Source: Actinotalea subterranea (GTDB taxonomy: Bacteria; Actinomycetota; Actinomycetes; Actinomycetales; Cellulomonadaceae). From it: a DNA stretch of 64,000 bases. Where the stretch lies: the NCBI RefSeq assembly GCF_008364845.1, contig NZ_VTTP01000003.1, forward strand, positions 496,001 to 560,000, in the 5' to 3' direction. Below, piece after piece: positions 1 through 8,987 of the stretch. The translations under genes and the position numbers were made by a program. The notes beneath the pieces are model-generated. The model was not told the origin of the DNA and made no database searches. It was given only the letters and a program-made list of their open reading frames with translations. How positions within the stretch are numbered: position 1 is the stretch's first letter; every line of letters begins with the position of its first letter.

Positions 1-1
1 C

Positions 2-1135
2 ACGGGCCACAGCGCCGCGCGCCGTCCCCGTCGAGCGGTCGAGGCCGCGGGCGCGGCTCCCGCCGGTCCGACGACGACCACCTCTGCGCCCGTCGCCGTG
101 CCCGCCGCCACGGCAGCGGTCGTCGACCGACCGGGCACGCCGTCGGCCCCGTCCGCGGCATCCCCTGCCGCCACCGCTCCGGTCGCGACGGCTCCCGCCG
201 CCGCTGGCCCGGCGGCCACGAGGGGGGCGAGCCCGGTGCTCGCCAAGCCTCCCGTGCGCAAGCTCGCCAAGGACCTCGGCGTGGACCTCGCGACCGTCCG
301 GCCGACCGGCCCCGGCGGCATCGTGACGCGTGAGGACGTGCTGGCCACGTCGTCGGGCAACCAGGCCGAGACCCTCGCCACGTACGCGGGCGACGACCAG
401 CCGTGGCTCGCGTCGGGCACGGTCACGCAAGACGGCCGCGTGACGCGCGTGCCCGTGCGGTCGGTGCGCAAGCGCACCGCGGAGGCCATGGTCGCGAGCG
501 CCTTCACGGCCCCGCACGTCTCGGTGTTCCACACGGTCGACGTGACCAAGACGATGCGCCTGGTCGCGCGCCTGCGCGAGGACCGGGAGTTCGCGGACGT
601 GCGCGTCACGCCCCTGCTCATCGCCGCGAAGGCGCTCCTGCTCGCGGTGCGCAGGCACCCGGAGGTCAACGCGTCGTGGATCGACGAGACCCAGGAGATC
701 GTCTACAAGCACTACGTGAACCTCGGCATCGCGGCCCAGACGCCGCGCGGCCTCATCGTGCCCAACGTCAAGGACGCGCACCGGATGAGCCTGCACGACC
801 TCGCGGTCGCGCTCGCGGACCTCACGGCGACGGCGCGCTCGGGCCGGACCACGCCGACGGCCATGTCGGACGGCACCATCACGATCACCAACGTCGGGGT
901 CTTCGGCATCGACACGGGCACGCCCATCCTCAACCCGGGTGAGTCCGCGATCCTCGCGTTCGGGGCGATCCGCCAGCAGCCGTGGGTCCACAAGGGCAAG
1001 ATCAAGATCCGCCACGTGACGCAGCTCGCGCTGTCGTTCGACCACCGGCTGGTCGACGGCGGCCTGGGCTCACGCTTCCTGGCCGACGTCGCCGCGGTGC
1101 TCGAGGAGCCCGGTCAGGGACTCGTCTTGGGCTGA
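2..1135 (+). CDS. 2-oxo acid dehydrogenase E2 (dihydrolipoamide acyltransferase), 5' end outside window
   Basis: This is the acyltransferase core of a pyruvate- or branched-chain-type dehydrogenase complex, which moves the acyl group from lipoamide to CoA. The frame is open from base 2, so the lipoyl domain lies upstream of the window. The visible part starts with an Ala/Pro/Thr-rich linker. A peripheral-subunit-binding domain follows ([20 protein letters not shown] to TREDVLA), and then the catalytic domain ending in the [10 protein letters not shown] signature with active-site His and Asp. The GTG at 98 is only the first in-window start-like codon inside the linker, not the true start. The stop at 1135 is followed by a convergent gene. 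I cannot tell which 2-oxo acid is the substrate. Confidence 0.93.
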   Translation, partial: TGHSAARRPRRAVEAAGAAPAGPTTTTSAPVAVPAATAAVVDRPGTPSAPSAASPAATAPVATAPAAAGPAATRGASPVLAKPPVRKLAKDLGVDLATVRPTGPGGIVTREDVLATSSGNQAETLATYAGDDQPWLASGTVTQDGRVTRVPVRSVRKRTAEAMVASAFTAPHVSVFHTVDVTKTMRLVARLREDREFADVRVTPLLIAAKALLLAVRRHPEVNASWIDETQEIVYKHYVNLGIAAQTPRGLIVPNVKDAHRMSLHDLAVALADLTATARSGRTTPTAMSDGTITITNVGVFGIDTGTPILNPGESAILAFGAIRQQPWVHKGKIKIRHVTQLALSFDHRLVDGGLGSRFLADVAAVLEEPGQGLVLG

Positions 1136-1185
1136 CGCCACGAGCGGGGGCTGACGCCGCGAGCGGGGCACCACCGGCACGCCCG

Positions 1186-2163
1186 TCACCAGTTCTTGGT
1201 CTGGCCCCCGCCGAGGTCGCCCTCTTCCTCCTGACGTTGCCGCTCGGCCTCCGCCTCGGCCTCGGAGTTGCGCTGGTCGAGCTCCTGCTGGCGGCGCTCC
1301 TCCTCGGCGTCGGAGTCGCCCTGGTCGGGGTTCTCCTCGGGCTCGGCCTGCTGCTCCGCCTGCTCCTGCTTGTCCTCGAGTCGCTGCTCGGACTCCTGCT
1401 CCTGCTGCTGCTCCTCCTCGGACTGCTCCTCGTCCTCGCACTCCCCGCGGGTCGCGAGCGCGGTCTCGTAGTCGAGGGCCGCCCATGAGGCGTAGCTCTT
1501 GGCCTCCTCGCGGAGCTCCTCCGACGTCGAGTCGCCCCACGGCGACCCGATCGGGTACGGCGTTCCCGCGGCCTCGTGCGCCGCGGCCTCGGCGGCCCAG
1601 TCGAGTCGGAGCTGGGACTCCTCCATCTCCCCGTCGCCCATGAGCTCGTAGGTGACGGCGAGGTTGATCGCGACGAGGCAGCGCTGCTCGGGGTCGTCGG
1701 GCACCGCCTCGAGCGCGTCTTCGAGGAGGAACACGCCGAGCTCGGGGTCGCCGTCGGCGGTGAACGTGGTGCCGAGGTTGTAGGGGGCCTTCCAGCGTTC
1801 GGTCACGTTCGTCCACTTGAGCCACAGGAAGCCGAGGGTCGCGCCGCCGTAGCCGCCGTCGCGGTACTGCGCCTGCGCGGTGCCGGCGACCGCGTTGAGG
1901 AGCGCCACGTGGGCACCGAAGACGAAGACGCCGAGCCAGACGGGCAGCGCCGCCCACACGAGGAGCCGGCGCCGACGCCGCCGCTGCTGCTCGGGGGTGC
2001 GGGCCGTGGGCCGGCGCGTCCTCTGCCGTGTCCGGCGGGGCTGCGCCGGACCGGCGGCAGGCGGCGAGGCGTAGCCGGGCACCGTGACCGGCTCGACGGC
2101 GGCCGCGCGCCTGCGTGCCCGCGACCGGCCGGTCCCGGGGGTGCGTTCGCGTCCGCGGGCCAT
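1186..2163 (-). CDS. Membrane-anchored TPR/coiled-coil protein of the MoxR-Bat operon
   Basis: A 325-aa protein with a basic N-terminal tail of about 65 residues, one membrane segment (about 69-91) and a helical region resembling TPR units (PYNLGTTF, LEDALEAVPDD, INLAVTYELMG). It ends in an extremely Glu/Gln-rich coiled coil (about 235-320). It is the last gene of the leftward MoxR-DUF58-vWA operon, and its ATG overlaps the stop of the upstream vWA gene (ATGA). Position and fold suggest a BatC/BatE-like scaffold for the vWA proteins. The family call rests mostly on context. Confidence 0.75.
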   Translation of the reverse strand: MARGRERTPGTGRSRARRRAAAVEPVTVPGYASPPAAGPAQPRRTRQRTRRPTARTPEQQRRRRRRLLVWAALPVWLGVFVFGAHVALLNAVAGTAQAQYRDGGYGGATLGFLWLKWTNVTERWKAPYNLGTTFTADGDPELGVFLLEDALEAVPDDPEQRCLVAINLAVTYELMGDGEMEESQLRLDWAAEAAAHEAAGTPYPIGSPWGDSTSEELREEAKSYASWAALDYETALATRGECEDEEQSEEEQQQEQESEQRLEDKQEQAEQQAEPEENPDQGDSDAEEERRQQELDQRNSEAEAEAERQRQEEEGDLGGGQTKNW

Positions 2164-3215
2164 CAGGGACCACCTCCGTCAGGTGCGGACCGGGGCGCCG
2201 GGTCGCTGGGCTCGGTGGTGCGTGCGCGCCGCAGAGGTACCCAGTGCCGGGCCGTCCGCCACGCCTCGTACGCGAGGACGAGGACGAGCAGCACGGCGAG
2301 GGGCCAGCTCACGGCCTGCCAGGTGCGCAGCGCACGCCGGCCGTCCTGGGCGATCTGCTCGGGGTCGAGGTCGGCGACGAGCGACTCGACCTCGTCGGGC
2401 CCGGTGCGGTGCACGTACGGCACCCCGAGCTGGTCCGCGACGGTGCCCAGCGACTCCTCGTCGATGCGTGAGATCGCCTGCGGGGCGTCGGGCCCGTCGC
2501 CGTCGAGGATGTAGGGCGCCTCCGGGTCGGGGTCGAGCGACCCGTCGTAGGAGCGCATGGGCCCGCCCTCGGCGGTCCCGTAGCCGAGCACCGCGCCGCC
2601 GTCGACGAGCTCGGCGAGGGCCTCGTAGGACTCGGGCTCGCCGTCGGTGGTCTGCTCGCCGTCGGACAGGAAGAACACGAGCCGCACGTGCGCGGGGCTG
2701 CGCTCGGCCGCCCCGGCGAGCGCGGTCTGCAGGGGGACCAGCGGGCGGTCCACGAGCGAGCCCGAGGAGTACGCGGTGATCTCCTGGCGCACCGTCTGGG
2801 TCCAGGACTCGACGGCGCCCTCGTCGGTGGTCAGGGGGAGCTGTCTGCTCGCGGAGCTGTCCCAGCCGATGATCGAGTACCGCGCGTCGGGGATGGCCTC
2901 GGTGAGGGCCACGACGTCGTGCCGGACGCCCTCGAGCCGGGGCAGGCGCTCGGCCGACCAGTCCTCGGCGGCCATGGAGCCGGTGCGGTCGACCACGAAG
3001 AAGACGTCGACGGCGACGCCCAGGTCCTCGTCGGTGATGCGCGGCACGGACGGACCCAGGCCGATCCCGAGCACGAGCAGCACGGCGACCGAGCGCAGCC
3101 ACCAGGCGAGCCGCGACCCCGGCCGGGCACGGACGGCCTGCACGACGGCGAACACCGTCATGGGCACGAGCAGGAGCAGGAGCCAGCCGACCCCGAGCAG
3201 CGGTTGGAGGCTCAT
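2163..3215 (-). CDS. vWA-domain membrane protein (BatB-like)
   Basis: A 350-aa protein with two N-terminal hydrophobic segments (about 8-28 and 40-56), a von Willebrand A domain and a C-terminal membrane segment. The MIDAS motif reads D76-R-T-G-S80, so Thr replaces the first Ser of the usual DxSxS. The start at 3215 overlaps the stop of the upstream gene (ATGA), which rules out the much longer open frame extending to 4220. With the neighbouring vWA gene it forms the tandem vWA pair typical of MoxR-Bat operons, thought to work with the AAA ATPase in folding or activating envelope or metal-binding complexes. Confidence 0.88.
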   Translation of the reverse strand: MSLQPLLGVGWLLLLLVPMTVFAVVQAVRARPGSRLAWWLRSVAVLLVLGIGLGPSVPRITDEDLGVAVDVFFVVDRTGSMAAEDWSAERLPRLEGVRHDVVALTEAIPDARYSIIGWDSSASRQLPLTTDEGAVESWTQTVRQEITAYSSGSLVDRPLVPLQTALAGAAERSPAHVRLVFFLSDGEQTTDGEPESYEALAELVDGGAVLGYGTAEGGPMRSYDGSLDPDPEAPYILDGDGPDAPQAISRIDEESLGTVADQLGVPYVHRTGPDEVESLVADLDPEQIAQDGRRALRTWQAVSWPLAVLLVLVLAYEAWRTARHWVPLRRARTTEPSDPAPRSAPDGGGP

Positions 3216-4270
3216 TCGCGCACCCGCCATCGCCACAGGAGCAGCCCGAGCACCCCGACCACGAGCAGCGCGAACCACGGCTGCGGCCGGTCGGTGAGCA
3301 GGTGCTGGGGCTCCTCGTCGAGCGCCACGGCCTGCTGGGCGGTGACGTCGTCGATCACGGAGCGGACGGCGGCGGGGTCCTCGGCGAACCAGGACATGCC
3401 GTCGGCGTCCTCGATCGCCGTCGAGAACTCCTCGTTCTGCGCCGAGCCGCGCAGGCTCTCGTCGCCCCCGTAGAGGCCGTAGAGGACGACGTCGCGCGAC
3501 GCCACCAGGTCGACGGCCTGGGGCAGGGTGTAGACCGGCTCGCCGAACGGGTCGTTGTCGGTCGCGAGGATGATCGAGCGGGACCGGTCGGTCTCCTGCT
3601 CGTCGAACAGGAGCGCGCAGCTCGCGAGCCCGTCGCCGATGAGGGACCCCTGCGCGGGGACGCCCTGGGTGCCCTCGACGAACTGGAGCATCTCGTCGAG
3701 CCCGCGCCACGTCATCGGGTCGGACGGGTCGAATGCCTCGAGGTCGAAGCGCAGCGCCTCGACGGCGATCTCGAGCTCCTCCTGGACCAGTGCGTAGTCG
3801 TCGGTCAGCGGGAAGACGGTGCGGGACGTCGAGTTGAACACCGACAGCGCGATGCGCTCGCCGGAGAAGCTCTCCACGAGCTCGCTGAACGTCTCGACGA
3901 TCGCGGAGTCGAACGGGACCATCGAGCCGGACACGTCGAGGCACAGCACGATGTCGCGCGTGCCGAACCGCTCGCTCTTGACCTGCCGGTCGACGGGCCG
4001 GGCCGCGAGCACCGCGGCCGACGCGACGGCGACGACGAGCGTGCCGACGCCGGCCCAGCGGAGCACCTGGTAGTCGCGCACGGCGCGGCGGACCTCGGGG
4101 ACCTCGTCGAGGCGCTCGGTGTGCGCGACCCAGTGCGCCTCGTCGGACGACGCGCGGCGGGTGCGCCAGGCCCACGCGGCGCCGGCGAGCACCGCGAGGA
4201 GGAGGACGGCGAGGAGCCACGGCCAGACCAGGCCGCTGCTCACCGTGACGGTCTCGGACGTGGGGGTCAC
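3212..4270 (-). CDS. vWA-domain membrane protein (BatA-like)
   Basis: A 352-aa protein with two N-terminal membrane helices (about 13-34 and 74-92), then a vWA domain with an intact MIDAS (D112-V-S-G-S116) and a C-terminal helix (PWFALLVVGVLGLLLW). The GTG at 4270 is chosen because it makes a GTGA overlap with the preceding gene's stop; the frame stays open much further upstream without plausible protein. It is the more canonical of the two vWA proteins in this operon. Confidence 0.88.
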   Translation of the reverse strand: MTPTSETVTVSSGLVWPWLLAVLLLAVLAGAAWAWRTRRASSDEAHWVAHTERLDEVPEVRRAVRDYQVLRWAGVGTLVVAVASAAVLAARPVDRQVKSERFGTRDIVLCLDVSGSMVPFDSAIVETFSELVESFSGERIALSVFNSTSRTVFPLTDDYALVQEELEIAVEALRFDLEAFDPSDPMTWRGLDEMLQFVEGTQGVPAQGSLIGDGLASCALLFDEQETDRSRSIILATDNDPFGEPVYTLPQAVDLVASRDVVLYGLYGGDESLRGSAQNEEFSTAIEDADGMSWFAEDPAAVRSVIDDVTAQQAVALDEEPQHLLTDRPQPWFALLVVGVLGLLLWRWRVRE

Positions 4271-4755
4271 CAGTTCCGGATCACCCGCCTGGCGCCGTCG
4301 AGGGCGTGCTCGGGCGACGCCTCGGTCGCACCGGACCGAGCGAACGCGGGCCGGTAGTAGGACTCGATGAGGCTCGCCAGGCGCTTCGCCCCGCCGATGC
4401 GCCGCAGGTCGCTGAGGGTCAGCACGCGTGCGTCGACGCCGCGCCGCACGGTCGCGAAGTCGCGGACCACGGCGCTGAGCTCGAGGTGGAGGCCGCGCGC
4501 GTCGAGGTCGCCCGTGCGGAAGCGGTGCTCGACCTCGTCGACGCGTGCCAGGTAGACGGGCCGCACGGACGCGTACCTGTCGCCGCCGTACCCCGGGGTG
4601 AGCGGCAGCAGCGGCGGTGGCTGATCCTCGGGCCGGGCGCGCGTGCTGCGCACCGCCCACACGAGGTACACGACGACCGCGACCATGAGGAGCACGCCCG
4701 CGACGGTGACGAGCCACGAGTACAGGACGGGGTCGTTCAGCTCATCGGTGGGCAC
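4267..4755 (-). CDS. Small single-pass membrane protein between DUF58 and vWA genes
   Basis: A 162-aa protein with one membrane helix near the N-terminus (about 12-34: WLVTVAGVLLMVAVVVYLVW) and a cytoplasmic helical domain. The GTG at 4755 overlaps the end of the DUF58 gene by 14 bp and is the only start consistent with the operon. Its place between DUF58 and vWA matches the DUF4381-like position of Bat operons in other phyla, but I see no diagnostic motif. I infer that it is part of the same membrane complex. Confidence 0.72.
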   Translation of the reverse strand: MPTDELNDPVLYSWLVTVAGVLLMVAVVVYLVWAVRSTRARPEDQPPPLLPLTPGYGGDRYASVRPVYLARVDEVEHRFRTGDLDARGLHLELSAVVRDFATVRRGVDARVLTLSDLRRIGGAKRLASLIESYYRPAFARSGATEASPEHALDGARRVIRNW

Positions 4756-5680
4756 GGCGGCTCCGCGCGAGGAGGTCGACGAGGCCCGGCACCACGTCCT
4801 CGGTGCCGCGGACCACGACGTCGTGCACCCGCAGGCGGCGCAGCATCGTGGCGCGCTCGACGGCGTGGGCGGCGCGGGACCGGGCGGCCGCCTCCTGGAG
4901 GTCGGGGCGCCCCTGGAGCCAGGGCGGGACGGACCAGCCGTCATCGACGTCCCGGGTCTGGCGGCCCTCGCCCGGTGCGGCGAGCGGGTCGGCGTCGGCG
5001 ACGGAGATCACGAGGACCTCGTGGCGCATGCAGACCGTCCGCAGGGCGTCCCGGTGCTCGGGGCCCGGACCGGCCTCGTCGGTCAGCACGACCACGAGGG
5101 ACCTGCGGGGGAGCGCACCGACGCGCTCGAGCACGCGGCGTAGGTCCGACGGCGGTGCGGTGACCGTCAGGGCGCGTTCGACCTGGCGCAGCACGACCTC
5201 GATGTGCGCGGTCCCGGCGCGGGGTGGCAGCTGGGTCATGCGGCCGGAGTCGGCCGCGACGAGCGCGACCCGGTCACCACGGTCCCGGGCGAGGTAGGCG
5301 ACGAGGCCCGCGGCGTCGGCCACGACCGTGGCCTTCGACTCGCCCGACGCCGCCGTGGCGGCCATGGTGCGGCCCGTGTCGACGGCGAGGACGACGGTGA
5401 GGTTGCTCTGGCGGACGAAGCGCTTGATCACGGGGATGCCGGCCCGGGCGCTGGACTTCCAGTCGATGTCGCCCACGTCGTCGCCGGGCGTGTAGAGCGA
5501 GAGGTCGTCGAAGTCCTGGCCGTGCCCCTGGAGCACGGAGCGGTGCAGGCCGTCGAGCAGGCCCGTGGCGCGGCGTGCGACGGGCAGGGACAGGCGGGCG
5601 CGCAGGTGCGCGTAGCGCGAGGCCGAGGCGCCGCCGACCGGGGGCGGCGGGCCGGGTGGTGCGGGCGGGGCGGAGGCCAT
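4742..5680 (-). CDS. DUF58 domain protein of the MoxR operon
   Basis: A 312-aa protein with the DUF58 signature (DDVGDIDWKSSARAG followed by IPVIKRF) and a degenerate vWA-like core (VVLAVDTGRTM, VVVLTDEAGPG). A Pro-rich N-terminal tail precedes the domain. It lies 11 bp downstream of moxR in the same direction. DUF58 proteins accompany MoxR ATPases almost universally; their biochemical role is unknown, but they are thought to bridge the ATPase to the vWA proteins. Confidence 0.92.
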   Translation of the reverse strand: MASAPPAPPGPPPPVGGASASRYAHLRARLSLPVARRATGLLDGLHRSVLQGHGQDFDDLSLYTPGDDVGDIDWKSSARAGIPVIKRFVRQSNLTVVLAVDTGRTMAATAASGESKATVVADAAGLVAYLARDRGDRVALVAADSGRMTQLPPRAGTAHIEVVLRQVERALTVTAPPSDLRRVLERVGALPRRSLVVVLTDEAGPGPEHRDALRTVCMRHEVLVISVADADPLAAPGEGRQTRDVDDGWSVPPWLQGRPDLQEAAARSRAAHAVERATMLRRLRVHDVVVRGTEDVVPGLVDLLARSRRAHR

Positions 5681-5691
5681 GGGTCAGCGCA

Positions 5692-6684
5692 TCAGGGGGT
5701 CGGTACCGCGTCGAACACCGCGTCCACGAGCTGCTCGGCGGGCACGTTGTCCGCGAGCGCGTCGAAGGTCCGCACGAGGCGGTGGCGCAGCACGGGGTGG
5801 CGCATGGCCTTGATGTCCTCGGGGGTCACGTAGGCGCGGCCCGCCTGGAGCGCGAGGGCCTGCCCGATGCGCATGAGCGCGATGGAGCCGCGGGGGCTCG
5901 CGCCGACGCGGATCATCTGGCCGATGCCCGGGATGGGCCGGGGCCCCTTTCCGCGCGTCGTCGCGACGAGGTCGACCACGTAGCGCTTGATCGCGGCGTC
6001 GACGTACACGCGGTCCGTGAGCGACTGGAGCCACTCGAGGTCCGCCAGGGTCACGGGCTCGCCGGAGATCGGTGCGGCCTGGCGCCCGCTCGCGATGCGC
6101 TCGAGGATCTCGACCTCCTGCCCCGAGTCGGGGTAGCCGAGCACCTCCTTGACGAGGAACCGGTCCATCTGGGCCTCGGGCAGCACGTACGTGCCCTCCT
6201 CCTCGATGGGGTTCTGCGTGGCGAGGACCATGAACGGCGTGGGCAGCGGGTACACCTCGCCGCCGATCGACGTCTGCTTCTCCTGCATCGCCTCGAGCAT
6301 CGCGGACTGCGTCTTGGCGCTCGACCGGTTGATCTCGTCGAGCAGCACGAGGTTCGCGTGGACGGGGCCGAGCTGGGTCGTGAACGAGCCGGTCGCGTAG
6401 TTGAAGATCTGCGTGCCGACGATGTCGTTGGGCATGAGGTCCGGCGTGCACTGGATCCGGTGGAAGGTGCCCGAGACGGCGGCGGCGAGCGTCTGCGCGG
6501 CCGTCGTCTTGGCGAGGCCGGGGACGCTCTCGAGGAGGATGTGCCCGCGCCCGAGCAGGGTGCTCACGAGTGCGACCCGCAGGTTGTCCTGCCCGACGAG
6601 CCGCTGCTCGAACACCTCGTCGATGCGGTCGAACAGGTGCCGGGCCTGCCGGTGCTCGCTGTCGCTGATGGGCTCCTGCTGCAT
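5692..6684 (-). CDS. MoxR-type AAA+ ATPase
   Basis: A 330-aa AAA+ ATPase of the MoxR family (AAA_3), a chaperone-like enzyme that remodels client complexes. Walker A is the MoxR variant VPGLAKTT (about 54-61), Walker B is LVLLDEIN, and the sensor region reads VLATQNPIEEEGTY. I start at the ATG at 6684 (MQQEPISDSE), where the family similarity begins; the frame extends to 6723 with a poor N-terminus. It heads the leftward operon DUF58, small membrane protein, vWA, vWA, TPR. Confidence 0.93.
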   Translation of the reverse strand: MQQEPISDSEHRQARHLFDRIDEVFEQRLVGQDNLRVALVSTLLGRGHILLESVPGLAKTTAAQTLAAAVSGTFHRIQCTPDLMPNDIVGTQIFNYATGSFTTQLGPVHANLVLLDEINRSSAKTQSAMLEAMQEKQTSIGGEVYPLPTPFMVLATQNPIEEEGTYVLPEAQMDRFLVKEVLGYPDSGQEVEILERIASGRQAAPISGEPVTLADLEWLQSLTDRVYVDAAIKRYVVDLVATTRGKGPRPIPGIGQMIRVGASPRGSIALMRIGQALALQAGRAYVTPEDIKAMRHPVLRHRLVRTFDALADNVPAEQLVDAVFDAVPTP

Positions 6685-6786
6685 CCCGTGACCCCTGTCC
6701 GTTCGCCCGGCCGCCCGCCCCACCTGGGCGTCGGCCGCACGTGAGTATGCCAGCGGGCGGCGTCGGGTGCCTGGGCCGTCCCCAGG

Positions 6787-7635
6787 TCAGGACGGGGGCG
6801 CGGTGCTCGGGAGCGGCGGTGACCAGTGCGCGGGTGGCGTGTGGACCGGGGGCAGGCGCGTCGTGGCGTCGCCCCGCGCGGCCGCGACCTGAAGCGGCGT
6901 GAGGAACAGCGTCCCCGTGAGGTCGGCGCCCCGGACGTCCGCGCCGCGCAGGTCGGCGCCGATGAGGTCCGCGCCCCGCAGGTCGGCCCCGCGCAGGTCC
7001 GCGCCGATGAGCAGCGCGCCCCGCAGGTTGGCCTTGCGCAGGTCGGCTCGCCGGAGCCGCGCCCCGACGAGGTCTGCGCCGCGCAGGTTGCGTCCCGGGC
7101 GGGGGCCGCGGGCGAGCTCGCTGGCCTGGAGCAGGAGGTCGGCGACGGCCCGGCGACGGCCTTCGACGTCGTCGGCGACGAGCGTCGCGGCGTCGGACCG
7201 GCTGAGGGCGTCCGCGTCGCGGAGCGCAGCCGAGAGCGCGCCGCGGATCGGGCCCGACGACGCGAGCTCGAGCGCCTCGCTCAGGTACCAGAGCAGCTCG
7301 TGAAGCACGCGCATCACGGGGAACACGGCACCCACGTCGCGTGCGACGGTCGCGTCGGTGCGCCAGTCGCGGCCGCCGAACGTCACCTGCGTGACCTTCT
7401 GCCCTGCGCCGAGGCAGTCGAACACGGTGCAGCCGGGGAAGCCGCGCTCCCGGAGCTGGGAGTGGATGCCGCAGCGCAGCTCGCCAGTGAGGTTCGGGCA
7501 CGGGCGGCCGGCGGGCTTGTCGATCGCGAAGTCCGCCGACGCCTGGAACGCGGGCACCACGCAGCACAGCGCGACGCAGCGCGCACAGTCCGCGCGCAGC
7601 TCGCCGCGCGTGGGCATCGGCAGGTCGACAGGCAC
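6787..7635 (-). CDS. Cysteine-rich N-domain plus pentapeptide-repeat protein
   Basis: A 282-aa two-part protein. The N-terminal part (about 14-75) carries a cysteine cluster (CARCVALCC, then single Cys near GRPCPN, LRCGIH and PGCTVFDC) that looks able to bind metal or a cluster. The C-terminal half (about 180-245) is a run of A(D/N)LRG pentapeptide repeats, which form a right-handed beta-helix. The GTG at 7635 follows a TACCCT hexamer by exactly 6 nt, the leaderless arrangement. Single gene between moxR and an SDR gene. The family is known, the function is not; DNA mimicry of gyrase is only one possibility. Confidence 0.85.
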   Translation of the reverse strand: MPVDLPMPTRGELRADCARCVALCCVVPAFQASADFAIDKPAGRPCPNLTGELRCGIHSQLRERGFPGCTVFDCLGAGQKVTQVTFGGRDWRTDATVARDVGAVFPVMRVLHELLWYLSEALELASSGPIRGALSAALRDADALSRSDAATLVADDVEGRRRAVADLLLQASELARGPRPGRNLRGADLVGARLRRADLRKANLRGALLIGADLRGADLRGADLIGADLRGADVRGADLTGTLFLTPLQVAAARGDATTRLPPVHTPPAHWSPPLPSTAPPS

Positions 7636-7641
7636 CTCCCG

Positions 7642-7647
7642 AGGGTA
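7642..7647 (-). promoter_or_regulatory. -10 element of leaderless pentapeptide-repeat gene
   Basis: TACCCT on the minus strand followed by 6 nt and the GTG at 7635. The TANNNT-N6-RTG pattern implies transcription starting at the start codon. Confidence 0.5.
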
Positions 7648-7648
7648 G

Positions 7649-8365
7649 TCACCGGGTCGTGTGGGCCCCGCCGTCGACGTGGAGCGTCTGACCAGTGATG
7701 TGGCGGGCGTCGGCCGATGCCAGGAACGCGACGAGCCCCGCGACGTGCGCGGGTCGGCCGGGACGCCCGACGTGCGTCTTGCTGATCAGCGTGGCTCGCC
7801 GCGTCTCGCTGACGGGTCCACCGAAGAGGTCGGTGCCCTCGACGTAGCCGGGGGCGACCGCGTTGACCGTGATGTCCCGCGGGCCGAGACGCTCGGAGAG
7901 GCCCGCGCTCCAGGCCTGGAGGGCGGCCTTGGCCGTGGAGTACGGGTTGCCCGCGTACTCGGCACCGATGGAGCCGATGCTGATCACTGCTCCTCCGGGG
8001 CGCAGCCGCTCCTCGAGCACCGCGACGACGAGGGCTGCGCCGATGACGTTGACCGTGAGGTTGCGTCGCCAGTGCTCCGCGACGTCGGCGAGTGACGCGT
8101 CGGCCCCGGGCGGCGACGTGGCGAACCCGCCGGCGTTGTTGACGAGCACGTCGACGCCACCGTCGAGCACAGCGGGCAGGCTCGCGATCGAAGCCGTCGA
8201 CTCGAGGTCCAGCTGGACGCCGCGTGCGCCGATGCCGCTGGCGCGTGCGACGACGTCGGCTGAGCGGCTCGTCACGACGACGTCGTCGCCCGCCTCGACG
8301 AACCTGCCGGCGATCGCTCGCCCTATCCCGCTGACACCGCCGGTCACGAGCACGGTTCTCGGCAT
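7649..8365 (-). CDS. Short-chain dehydrogenase/reductase (SDR)
   Basis: A 238-aa classical SDR, an NAD(P)(H)-dependent oxidoreductase. The cofactor motif is TGGVSGIG near the N-terminus, with NNAG at about residue 80, the catalytic Ser in SIGSIG and the catalytic YSTAK. The start at 8365 has a good ribosome-binding site (GGAGAGGAG) and fits the family; the open frame to 8617 runs through the operator. It is divergent from a MarR regulator, with a perfect palindrome between them, so that regulator probably controls it. Substrate unknown. Confidence 0.93.
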   Translation of the reverse strand: MPRTVLVTGGVSGIGRAIAGRFVEAGDDVVVTSRSADVVARASGIGARGVQLDLESTASIASLPAVLDGGVDVLVNNAGGFATSPPGADASLADVAEHWRRNLTVNVIGAALVVAVLEERLRPGGAVISIGSIGAEYAGNPYSTAKAALQAWSAGLSERLGPRDITVNAVAPGYVEGTDLFGGPVSETRRATLISKTHVGRPGRPAHVAGLVAFLASADARHITGQTLHVDGGAHTTR

Positions 8366-8385
8366 GATGCGCTCCTCTCCGTTAC

Positions 8386-8399
8386 GTTTAGGTCTAAAC
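8386..8399. promoter_or_regulatory. Palindromic operator between SDR and MarR genes
   Basis: GTTTAG-GT-CTAAAC is a perfect 6-bp inverted repeat with a 2-bp centre. It lies 21 bp from the SDR start and 27 bp from the MarR start. Size and position are typical of a MarR dimer site acting on both genes. Confidence 0.65.
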
Positions 8400-8426
8400 A
8401 AGCATCTCACCACGGAGGTCCGACCG

Positions 8427-8930
8427 ATGCCAGACGGCGAGCGCGAGACGGCGGCCACGGTCGCCGCGGCCTGGGCGAGGGAGCTGCCCGGCGTGCCCAC
8501 GCGGTCGATCCCGGTCGTCTGGGCCGCGAAGACGATCTCCGCCGAGCTGCGCCGCGCCCGGGAGCGAGCACTGGCCGAGGTCGGCATCGACGCCGGAACC
8601 CTGGATCTCCTCAGCACGCTGCGACGCTCGGGCGACCCCTACGTCCTGACGACCCGCCAGCTGGCCGAGCGGTGCCTCGTGAGCGCCGGCGCGATCTCCC
8701 AGCGCGTGGCCCGCGCGGAGCGCGACGGCCTCGTGACCCGACGACCGTCGTCGGGCCGCAGGGTCGAGGTGGTGCTCAGCGCCGCAGGGCACGACCTCGT
8801 GGAACGCGGCGCAGGTCATGTCCTCGCCGTCGACGCACGTCTGACGGCGGGTCTGAGCGACGCGGACCTGGGACGGCTCGAGTCGCTCCTGACCCGGTGG
8901 GTCGAGGTGCTCCCGACTCGCGACGCGTAG
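8427..8930 (+). CDS. MarR-family transcriptional regulator
   Basis: A 167-aa winged-helix regulator. The recognition region is LTTRQLAERCLVSAGAISQR, followed by a wing (RDGLVTRRPSSGRRVEVVLS). GGAGG at 8414-8418 sits properly before the ATG at 8427; the longer frame from 7863 is an artefact of the SDR antisense strand. Divergent from the SDR gene across a perfect palindrome, so autoregulation and control of the SDR are likely. Ligand unknown. Confidence 0.9.
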   Translation: MPDGERETAATVAAAWARELPGVPTRSIPVVWAAKTISAELRRARERALAEVGIDAGTLDLLSTLRRSGDPYVLTTRQLAERCLVSAGAISQRVARAERDGLVTRRPSSGRRVEVVLSAAGHDLVERGAGHVLAVDARLTAGLSDADLGRLESLLTRWVEVLPTRDA

Positions 8931-8975
8931 GCGAACCGTGTGCCGGGTCGACGCGTTCCATGATCCGCCCGTGCC

Positions 8976-8981
8976 TAGAGT
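8976..8981 (+). promoter_or_regulatory. -10 element of leaderless ATP-grasp gene
   Basis: TAGAGT followed by 6 nt and the GTG at 8988, the TANNNT-N6-RTG pattern. Confidence 0.55.
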
Positions 8982-8987
8982 GACCGC

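Noticed and set aside
1070-2173. Long Arg/Ala/Gly-rich frame overlapping the TPR-like gene
   Set aside because: Frame shadow of the real gene at 1186-2163; composition is typical of out-of-frame high-GC DNA.
2163-4220. A 685-aa vWA protein
   Set aside because: The upstream half is out-of-frame sequence of the next vWA gene; the ATG at 3215 with its ATGA overlap gives the true start.
5684-7567. 627-aa minus-strand frame across moxR and the pentapeptide gene
   Set aside because: Shadow frame; both underlying genes have recognised domains in another frame.
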